This document shows, piece by piece, positions 7,149 to 13,101 of a DNA stretch of 17,105 nucleotides (position 1 is its first letter; the number at the start of each line of letters is the position of its first letter). The notes beneath the pieces are model-generated. The model was not told where the DNA came from and made no database searches. It saw only the letters and a program-made list of their open reading frames with translations. The DNA comes from CADCWK01 sp964244115 (lineage in GTDB: Bacteria > Chloroflexota > Chloroflexia > Thermomicrobiales > UBA6265). The stretch lies in contig CAXTHM010000073.1 in assembly GCA_964244115.1 (NCBI GenBank), positions 1-17,105 of the forward strand, written 5' to 3'. The translations under genes were made by a program, and so were the position numbers.

Positions 7149-8930
7149 TCACTCCGACGGGGCGTCCATGCCGGCGATCCGCCAGAGTTCGCGCATCTCG
7201 GGGCTGGTCGCGAGCAGGTGGTCGAGCGAGCCGCTGGCGTCGACCCGACCGTCTCTGAGCACGATGATCTGGTCGGCCTGGAGCAGGGCGGCGCGACGAT
7301 GGGAGACCGCGAGATACGTTGCCTCCCGACGGGAACGGAGCCCGTGCCACAGGTCGCGCTCCGTTTCCGGGTCGAGCGCGCTCGAGACATCGTCGATCAC
7401 CATGAGGTCACTCGCCCGGGCCAACATCCGGGCGATGGCGGCGCGTTGGACCTGGCCCCCGGACAACATGACCCCTCGGGTTCCGACCCTGGTCTCCATT
7501 CCGAGCGGGAAGGTCGCGACGTCCCGTTCGAGCATCGACTCGCGGATCACGCGCGAGAGCAACGCTGGGTCGTCGCGCAGTCCAAGCAGGACGTTCTGCC
7601 GTAGCGTGTCACTGAACAGTCTCGGCGTCTGGGCGGTGTAGGCCGCCCGAGGTGGCGTGAAGAAGTCAGCCGGGTCGTCGACGAGCGTCCCGTTCCAGCG
7701 AATCTCGCCGCTGGTTGCCGGCAGCAGGCCGAGCAACGTCCGCAGCAGCGTCGTCTTCCCGGAGCCCACCCGGCCCGTGACGACCGTCAGCGTCCCGCGC
7801 GGCAGGGCGATATCGATGCCGTCGATTCCGCGTCCGCTGCCGGGGTGATGGAACGTAAGATTCAACGCGGTGACGACCCGCAATGGTCGGGACGGCGACT
7901 CCTCCCGCGGGTGGTTATCGGGCAACATACCCCGGAGATGAAGGGGTGCCGGAGCGGTGAGCGCACAGGCGGGCGCGCCACTCATCAGCAGCCTGAGGCG
8001 GTCGAACGCCACGCCGGTCCGACGGTATTCGGCGAGGTACCGGCCAAAGGTAGCGGTGAAGTTCGTGATGATCGCGAGGTAGGAGACGAAGAGGACGAAC
8101 TCCCCCACGGTTAGCTCATCCGCGCGGAGCCGGGTTGCCGCCAGCAGCATGATGAGCCCGGTGCCGATCCCCCCCAGATTGCTGGTGATGGCGTCCAGCA
8201 GCTGGGTTGCTACCCGGTCCCTGACGATCAGGTTCCGGCGCTGTCGGTTGAGGCGGACGAGGTGCGCGACCGCTCGTCGCTCGGCGCCGGCACCGCGCAG
8301 GGTCTCGACCGCCGTCAGCATGTCGCCGATCGCGCCGGAGACATCGCTCGTGGCCTGGCTGCTCGCCGCGCGATAACGTCCGAGTCTCGCCCGCGCCCGT
8401 TGTCCGGCGACGATGACCAGGATGAGTGGGACGAACACCGTCAGGGTGATGATCGCCTCGGTGGAGATCAGGATGGCGAAGGCGACGACGGCGACCACGG
8501 CCTGGCCAGCGATCTCGTCGGTCCAGTCCAGGTTGTCTTCGATCAGATCGACGTCGTCGCGAAAGCGATTGATCGTGTCGCCGATCCCGAACGGGAGGGG
8601 CAGGGCGCCCGGTCGATCGAGCAAATGAGTGAGGAGGTTGCCACGCAGCAAGGCGCTGGCGATGAAGCGGAGCACGATCTCGACATAACCGGCGACCATC
8701 CAGAGCACCGCCTGGCCGACGGCGAGCGCGATCAGCAGCGTGATCGTTCCCGAGGTCTCGAACGGGATCGCTCCGGTCCCGGTCAGACCGTCGAAGAACC
8801 ACTGGGCGATCAGGCCGGGAAGCAACCCGGAGAGATTCGAGAGTCCCCAAAGCCCGGCGTGGGCAACGCTGTAGCCGCCGACGAAGCGGGAGAGCCGCCA
8901 GAACGAGCGCCCCGTTGATTCCGATGTCAT
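7149..8930 (-). CDS. ABC exporter half-transporter, chain with non-canonical Walker B (Asp-Asp)
   Basis: A 593-residue fused membrane-plus-ATPase chain of the multidrug-type exporter class. Hydrophobic membrane segments fill about residues 20-310. The nucleotide domain has Walker A GRVGSGKTT (386-394, K392), Q-loop Q434, a canonical signature LSGGQ (489-493), Walker B ending in D513-D514, and H-loop H544. The residue after the Walker B Asp is normally the catalytic Glu; here it is Asp, as in the degenerate chain of heterodimeric exporters such as TM287/288 and BmrCD. The ATG at 8930 overlaps the stop of the upstream half-transporter in ATGA, so translation is probably coupled and the two chains should pair. 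A G-rich site (GGGGGAG) precedes it. Substrate cannot be told from sequence; drug or lipid export is the usual role. pyrE follows 75 bp downstream. Confidence 0.93.
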   Translation of the reverse strand: MTSESTGRSFWRLSRFVGGYSVAHAGLWGLSNLSGLLPGLIAQWFFDGLTGTGAIPFETSGTITLLIALAVGQAVLWMVAGYVEIVLRFIASALLRGNLLTHLLDRPGALPLPFGIGDTINRFRDDVDLIEDNLDWTDEIAGQAVVAVVAFAILISTEAIITLTVFVPLILVIVAGQRARARLGRYRAASSQATSDVSGAIGDMLTAVETLRGAGAERRAVAHLVRLNRQRRNLIVRDRVATQLLDAITSNLGGIGTGLIMLLAATRLRADELTVGEFVLFVSYLAIITNFTATFGRYLAEYRRTGVAFDRLRLLMSGAPACALTAPAPLHLRGMLPDNHPREESPSRPLRVVTALNLTFHHPGSGRGIDGIDIALPRGTLTVVTGRVGSGKTTLLRTLLGLLPATSGEIRWNGTLVDDPADFFTPPRAAYTAQTPRLFSDTLRQNVLLGLRDDPALLSRVIRESMLERDVATFPLGMETRVGTRGVMLSGGQVQRAAIARMLARASDLMVIDDVSSALDPETERDLWHGLRSRREATYLAVSHRRAALLQADQIIVLRDGRVDASGSLDHLLATSPEMRELWRIAGMDAPSE

Positions 8931-10135
8931 GCGAGGACTCCCCCCTGATCGTGACGCAGCAACGCCGCGAAGCGGGAGGTGTCATCGGCGATGAGGGCAG
9001 CCCGGCTGCCGAACTCCAGCACCGCGCCGCCGTCCAGGAGGAGGATGTCGTCGACCAGATCGAAGGTGGAGAGCCGGTGAGCGACGACGATTCCCGTCCG
9101 ACCGGCGAGCAGACGGGCAAGCGCCCGGTGCACCAGCCGCTCGGTCGCGGGGTCGAGCCGCGAGGAGGGCTCATCAAGGATGACCACGTCCGGCTGGCGC
9201 AGGAGGAGTCGAGCGCAGGCCAGGAGTTGCATCTGACCGGCGGACAGTCCGCTGCCGGCAGGGCCGATGACGGTTTCCAGGCCCTGCGGCAGGCTCTCCA
9301 GCCACCCGAGCATGCCGACCGAACCGAGAACGTCGATCAGGCGGTCGTCTGGCACCTCAGCGTCGAAGAGCGTCAGATTCTCGCGCAGGCTCGCGTTGAA
9401 CAGATGCGACTCCTGGGTCAACAGGCCGACGCGGGCGCGGACCGTGGCGACGGCGACCGTTCGGACGTCGACATCGCCCAGCCGGACGGTGCCCTGGTCG
9501 GGATCGTGGAAACGGGGAAGCAGCCGGGTCAGCGTGGTCTTGCCGCTTCCCGTCCGGCCCAGGACACCGAGGACGCGACCGGCCGGGAGGTGCAGCGAGA
9601 TGCCCCGCAGGACCGGATTGCCGGGGTCGTAGCCGAAGGAGACGTCGCGAAGGTCGATCGAGAGCGGTCCTGACGGCAGCCGATCACCGGGACCATCGCG
9701 CAGGCGGGTCTGCTGGCCGAACAACGCCGCGACCCGACCGAGGCTGGCACCGGCCTGCTGAAGGTCCTGCACCTCACTCCGGATCTGTTCCGTCGGTTGC
9801 CGCAGCATCTCCGTGTAGCGGAAGACCAGGAAGGCCGCGCCGATCGTGAGCGCGCCTTCCCGGTACAGCATGCCGCTCAGGGCGAGGGCGAACGCGGTCC
9901 CCAGCCCGAAGATACCCGCGACCGAGGCGACCATCGCGTAGCCGCGAATCTGGGCTCGCATTCGGGTTGCGAGCCAGTCGCGCATCAGCCCGGCCAGCGC
10001 CGAAGCACGAATGCCTTCGCCCGGCTCGAACGCACGTCCTCCAGGCCCGCGAGGTACTCCCCGAGAAAGCCATAAGTATCGGCCGCTGCCTGTCGCTCGG
10101 CCGCGGAGTAGGGGGTGGCCCGGGCTCGCAGCCAC
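8927..10135 (-). CDS. ABC exporter half-transporter, C-terminal fragment (frameshifted)
   Basis: Second half-transporter of the pair, carrying the last membrane segments and the full nucleotide domain. Family-like sequence begins near 9997 (LAGLMRDWL); the codons back to the GTG at 10135 are an out-of-frame reading of the N-terminal fragment, so 10135 is not a true start. Motifs in fragment numbering: Walker A GRTGSGKTT (K199), Q-loop Q241, signature LSAGQ (297-301) in place of LSGGQ, Walker B DVVILDE with D321 and catalytic E322, and H-loop H353. Adding one base near 9993-9998 joins it to the upstream fragment as a 595-residue protein, matching the 593-residue partner. Its stop overlaps the partner's start (ATGA). 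If the shift is real, neither fragment should make a working exporter. Confidence 0.85.
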   Translation of the reverse strand: MAASPGHPLLRGRATGSGRYLWLSRGVPRGPGGRAFEPGEGIRASALAGLMRDWLATRMRAQIRGYAMVASVAGIFGLGTAFALALSGMLYREGALTIGAAFLVFRYTEMLRQPTEQIRSEVQDLQQAGASLGRVAALFGQQTRLRDGPGDRLPSGPLSIDLRDVSFGYDPGNPVLRGISLHLPAGRVLGVLGRTGSGKTTLTRLLPRFHDPDQGTVRLGDVDVRTVAVATVRARVGLLTQESHLFNASLRENLTLFDAEVPDDRLIDVLGSVGMLGWLESLPQGLETVIGPAGSGLSAGQMQLLACARLLLRQPDVVILDEPSSRLDPATERLVHRALARLLAGRTGIVVAHRLSTFDLVDDILLLDGGAVLEFGSRAALIADDTSRFAALLRHDQGGVLA

Positions 10136-10713
10136 AGGACGGTGACCAGGGCGGTCGCGACGAAGATAGTCAGTCCGAGCCCGATGCGCCAGTCCAGGGC
10201 GTAGAGCAGGGAGAGGACGCCGACGATGAGAACAACGTTGCCCACGACGTAGACGGCGAATCGGGAGAAGAACCGCGCCAGGGTGCCGACATCGCCGTCG
10301 ACGCGTTCGAGCAGCTCCCCAGGGGTGTGAGCGTTGTGGAAGCCGGCGTCCAGGTCGAGCAGGTGGGCGACGAGGTCCTCACGCAGGGCATTGGTGGCGC
10401 CCCAGGCGACCTGCTCGGCGACCCAGGTCTCGGCGATAGCGATCCCCTGACCGACGATCGCGAGGGCCACGGTGAGCAGCGCCAGGGTGATCAGCGACCC
10501 GCTGATGGCTCCGCCGATGGCCCGGTCGATGAACCGGGCGGCGATGAGCGGGGTGGCGAGCTGGACAGCGATCGTCACGGCCAGGATGCCGGCAAGGGCG
10601 AGGACCTGGAGTCGGTACGGTCGGAGGTAGCGAACGAGCAGCGGCCAGTCAAGGCGGTGCGAGGACGTCGAAGTCGGCACGATTGAGGGACTCCCGGGAT
10701 CAGGCGGCATCAT
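9985..10713 (-). CDS. ABC exporter half-transporter, N-terminal membrane fragment (frameshifted)
   Basis: N-terminal 242 residues of the same half-transporter: about the first four or five membrane segments of an exporter-type ABC membrane domain, ending at ...FVLRRWPG and a TGA at 9985. A full-length relative would continue straight into the LMRDWLATRMRAQ segment, which is present at the same place one frame away. The simplest reading is loss of one G in the CTGGCCGGG stretch (minus strand, 9989-9997), giving RRW-AGLMRDW when restored. This may be a sequencing or assembly error or a recent mutation; no slippery heptamer for programmed shifting is visible. ATGs lie at 10713 and 10710; a G-run within the 3' arm of a hairpin directly upstream is the only ribosome-site candidate. 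First gene of the exporter pair. Confidence 0.82.
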   Translation of the reverse strand: MMPPDPGSPSIVPTSTSSHRLDWPLLVRYLRPYRLQVLALAGILAVTIAVQLATPLIAARFIDRAIGGAISGSLITLALLTVALAIVGQGIAIAETWVAEQVAWGATNALREDLVAHLLDLDAGFHNAHTPGELLERVDGDVGTLARFFSRFAVYVVGNVVLIVGVLSLLYALDWRIGLGLTIFVATALVTVLWLRARATPYSAAERQAAADTYGFLGEYLAGLEDVRSSRAKAFVLRRWPG

Positions 10714-10718
10714 GGACG

Positions 10719-10740
10719 CCCCACGGGAAGACCCGTGGGG
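10719..10740 (-). promoter_or_regulatory. Perfect 9-bp hairpin directly upstream of the exporter start codon
   Basis: CCCCACGGG (10719-10727) and CCCGTGGGG (10732-10740) pair perfectly around a 4-base loop. The minus-strand RNA places this stem 5 bases before the ATG at 10713, and the only G-rich ribosome-site candidate (GGGG) is within its 3' arm. When folded it should limit ribosome access. A 16-codon frame (10760 to 10710, MRMIDRHPTGLPVGRP) runs through the hairpin and ends in a TGA overlapping the start codons, but has no visible ribosome site. Confidence 0.5.
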
Positions 10741-10784
10741 TGGCGGTCGATCATGCGCATGGGAGGAATCCAGGGAGCAGGGAA

Positions 10785-10843
10785 GGCAACGAACCAGAGG
10801 TCTAGCGGGACCAGTCGCGGTCCCGTGTCACGCAGTCGTTGCC
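10785..10843 (-). repeat. Nested inverted repeats in the exporter leader
   Basis: An outer perfect 8-bp stem GGCAACGA (10785-10792) / TCGTTGCC (10836-10843) encloses an inner perfect 7-bp stem CGGGACC (10806-10812) / GGTCCCG (10819-10825) with a 6-base loop. Both arms lie between the possible leader peptide and the exporter start, in the order expected for a regulatory RNA fold. There is no T-run after the outer stem on the minus strand, so it is not a classic intrinsic terminator. Confidence 0.45.
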
Positions 10844-10848
10844 GGGGG

Positions 10849-10905
10849 TTACGCGGAAGGGGCGGAGTCCGAAGCCCATGCGCTGCACGTCGTCGTCGCG
10901 GTCAT
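10849..10905 (-). CDS. Possible 18-residue leader peptide upstream of the exporter genes
   Basis: ATG at 10905 with GGAGG (minus strand, 10915-10919) 9 bases upstream, encoding MTATTTCSAWASDSAPSA and ending TAA at 10849-10851, six bases before the nested inverted repeat begins. The ribosome site is the best in the whole leader. No run of one amino acid points to a specific attenuation signal. Short frames with a ribosome site also arise by chance in GC-rich DNA, so this is a candidate only. Confidence 0.3.
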   Translation of the reverse strand: MTATTTCSAWASDSAPSA

Positions 10906-11211
10906 GAGATCGAACCTCCGGAGTCAAGCAGGCGAATGACGCTAGTATCGAGCGGCGACACCTCATCGAACATAACAGCGCCCCACCGATGAGTCAACTG
11001 CGCCGGGTCTCGAAGTCTGCGGTCTATACGGTTCAATCTGCACGTCGAAACGTATTTCAAATCAAGGTGACGGGCGGCGATCGAACCGATCGGCTGGCGG
11101 AACAGACCTTTCTCCCGGCGAGGGTGAACCTGCGTCGCTCGCCAGCCACGGGCGGCTGCGGCTCCGCAGGTGTACGGAGGGGGGAGCAGAGCATCCCATC
11201 GGGAATCGTCA

Positions 11212-12201
11212 TCAGACCTCTGACGGAATAGCGAAGGCGATATCGTCGACCCGGGAGCGGCGCTCGGGCAGGCCGTTCGGGAGCGCGGCGCCGACGATCT
11301 CGTCCAGCCGGGCGCAGCCCTGTCCCTCCAGCCACGCGTCCAGTTCGTCGACGATCGCGACCATCCGGCCGGGCTGGGCGAAGAACCCCGTTCCGACCTG
11401 GATCGCGCTCGCCCCAGCCATGAAGAACTCCAGGGCGTCGTCGCGGCCCATGATGCCGCCGAGGCCGATCACGGGGATGCCGACGACGTGCGCGACCTGA
11501 TACGTCATCCGGACGGCGACGGGCTTGATCGCCGGCCCGGACAGGCCGCCGGTCCGGTTGGCGAGCACCGGCCGGCGCTTCCGGACATCGATGCTCATCC
11601 CGACCAGCGTGTTGATCAGGCTGATCGCGTCGGCGCCGCCCTCCTGGACGGCGAGGGCGATCGCGGCGATGTCGGTCGCGCCGGGGCTGAGCTTGACGAT
11701 GATCGGCAGCGTCGTCGCGGCCCGGACCGCCGCCGTCACCTCCCGGCTCATGTCGGCGTCCCAGCCGAAGCAGAAGCCGCCGGCGTTGATATTCGGGCAG
11801 GAGATGTTCACCTCGAGCGCGGCGATCCCCGGCACCTCGTCGAGCGCCCTGGCCATGCCGGCGAAGTCTTCCACCGTCTCGGCCGAGACGTTGACGATCG
11901 CCGGGAGCGTCCAGCCTTCCCAGATCGGCGGGTACTTCCGGATGAACGCGCGGAGGCCAGGGTTCTGGAGGCCGATGGCGTTGAGCATCCCGCCCGGCGT
12001 CTCGGTGATCCGGGGCATCGGGTTGCCGGAGCGGGGCATCGGGGTGATGCCCTTGGAGACGAAGGCGCCGAGCTTCTGGATGTCGATCGTGCCCTGGTAC
12101 TCCTGCCCGTAGCCGAAGCAGCCCGAGGCGGCGATGACCGGGTTGGCCAGCCGGAGCTCGCGCGGGTTGGAGGGAGCGAGGTCGACGGACAGGTCAGCCA
12201 T
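11212..12201 (-). CDS. pyrD: Dihydroorotate dehydrogenase, class 1B catalytic subunit
   Basis: A 329-residue FMN enzyme that oxidises dihydroorotate to orotate. The class 1 catalytic cysteine is C135 in NISCPN, and FMN-binding glycine-rich segments are GGLSGPAIKP (218-227) and PVIGLGGI (243-250). The substrate-loop segment NAIGLQNPG (74-82) is intact. Class 1B, which passes electrons through PyrK to NAD+, is indicated by the pyrK gene 33 bp upstream. The length is slightly above the roughly 310 residues common for this class, mainly at the C-terminus. The ATG at 12201 has a GAGGG site about 9 bases upstream. Expressed in the carA-carB-pyrK-pyrD transcription unit; the 498 bp after it holds no gene. 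Confidence 0.96.
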   Translation of the reverse strand: MADLSVDLAPSNPRELRLANPVIAASGCFGYGQEYQGTIDIQKLGAFVSKGITPMPRSGNPMPRITETPGGMLNAIGLQNPGLRAFIRKYPPIWEGWTLPAIVNVSAETVEDFAGMARALDEVPGIAALEVNISCPNINAGGFCFGWDADMSREVTAAVRAATTLPIIVKLSPGATDIAAIALAVQEGGADAISLINTLVGMSIDVRKRRPVLANRTGGLSGPAIKPVAVRMTYQVAHVVGIPVIGLGGIMGRDDALEFFMAGASAIQVGTGFFAQPGRMVAIVDELDAWLEGQGCARLDEIVGAALPNGLPERRSRVDDIAFAIPSEV

Positions 12202-12234
12202 GGACGGAGCCCTCGGATCTCTGGGTCGATGACC

Positions 12235-13083
12235 TCACCAGACGATCTCCTCGACCGGGAAGACCGGCCCGGTCACGCACGAGGTCTGCATCCCGTGGCG
12301 GGTGTCGATCACGCAGCCGAGGCAGGCCCCGACGCCGCAGGCCATCGAGCGCTCGACCGAGACGTGGACACTGGGCCGCCGACCGACCCGGTGCTGCCGG
12401 ATCACGTTCGAGAGTGAGCGCAGCATCGGGTCCGGACCGCAGGCGAAGACCTGGTCGGCCCACTGGAGGTAGTTCGGCACGAGGTCCGTCACGAATCCCT
12501 TGTGTCCCTGCGAGCCGTCGTCGGTCGCGACGACGTACTCGACCTCGGCCGGGAGTTGCCCGGCCGAGAGCAGCGTCTCACCGGTCGACGCGCCCATGAG
12601 GAGGGTCACGCTCTGGCCGCGGGCGAGCGCCTCCTCGCTGAGATGGACGAGCGGGGCGACCCCGACCCCGCCGGCGACCATCAGGAGCCGGTCCGTTCGA
12701 CTGGAGACCTCGAAGTGGTTGCCGAGCGGCCCCATGAGATCCAGCGTCTCGCCGACCGCCCGGCCGGCCAGCCACTGGCTGCCACGACCGAACGGGCGCA
12801 CCAGGAGGGTCATCGTGTCGCCGCCCGCATCGACCCGGAAGAACGAGTACGGTCGACGGAGCAGCGGGTCGAGCGAGAGCGCGTCGCGGCAGAGCACATT
12901 GACGAATTGCCCCGGCCGGAGCCGGTGACCCATCCCGGCCGGCAGGCCCAGGGTCAGCAGGGTGCAGTCGCTCATCTCGCTGGCGACGGCGACGACCATC
13001 GCCGCGAACTCGCGGTGGCCCTCCGAGCGGGTATCGGGATGAGCGACGGTGGTGTCAGCGGGAGCGGGCTGCGTGTCGGCCAT
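12235..13083 (-). CDS. pyrK: Dihydroorotate dehydrogenase electron-transfer subunit
   Basis: A 282-residue FAD and [2Fe-2S] protein that carries electrons from PyrD to NAD+. The FAD motif RRPYS is at 76-80, the NAD-binding GGVGVAPL at 138-145, and ACGPDPML at 214-221. The cluster cysteines are C249, C254, C257 and C269 (CGVGACLGC then C), the PyrK pattern. The first 25 residues are extra and look disordered. The ATG at 13083 follows GGAGGG by 9 bases. It lies 18 bp after carB and 33 bp before pyrD, consistent with one operon and with stoichiometric assembly of a PyrD-PyrK heterotetramer. Confidence 0.95.
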   Translation of the reverse strand: MADTQPAPADTTVAHPDTRSEGHREFAAMVVAVASEMSDCTLLTLGLPAGMGHRLRPGQFVNVLCRDALSLDPLLRRPYSFFRVDAGGDTMTLLVRPFGRGSQWLAGRAVGETLDLMGPLGNHFEVSSRTDRLLMVAGGVGVAPLVHLSEEALARGQSVTLLMGASTGETLLSAGQLPAEVEYVVATDDGSQGHKGFVTDLVPNYLQWADQVFACGPDPMLRSLSNVIRQHRVGRRPSVHVSVERSMACGVGACLGCVIDTRHGMQTSCVTGPVFPVEEIVW

Positions 13084-13101
13084 GAGCTGGTCCCTCCGCC
13101 C

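Larger units (their letters stand above)
10714..11211 (-). promoter_or_regulatory. 498-bp non-coding leader between pyrD and the exporter genes
   Basis: No protein family is recognisable here on either strand. On the minus strand, in order from pyrD: a short hairpin CTGCG/CGCAG (11156-11169), a stem CTCGCC/GGCGAG read on plus at 11117-11122 and 11138-11143, and the most A+T-rich pocket of the window (about 11020-11070). That pocket includes a TTGAAA (11055-11060, minus strand) that could be a -35 box, though no convincing -10 follows. After it come a possible leader peptide, a nested inverted repeat, and a hairpin at the exporter start, each listed separately. The length and structure suggest that the exporter pair has its own promoter and leader rather than depending on the pyr transcript; this is inference. 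Confidence 0.45.

Noticed and set aside
9985..10010. Programmed frameshifting in the exporter gene
   Set aside because: No slippery X XXY YYZ heptamer and no stop-proximal stimulatory signal are visible at the junction; a one-base error or mutation is simpler.
10785..10843. T-box riboswitch in the exporter leader
   Set aside because: A TGG occurs in a stem region, but the T-box antiterminator sequence and Stem I features are not present, and the downstream gene is not an aminoacyl-tRNA or amino-acid gene.
10735..10992. Small plus-strand frames in the leader region (for example 85 codons)
   Set aside because: Arg/Gly-rich, with no family likeness and no supporting context; the minus-strand structures explain the region better.
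11072..11100. tRNA T-arm-like GGTTCGATC on the minus strand
   Set aside because: No T-stem, acceptor stem or anticodon arm can be formed around it; it is part of a CGATCG-GTT-CGATCG small palindrome.
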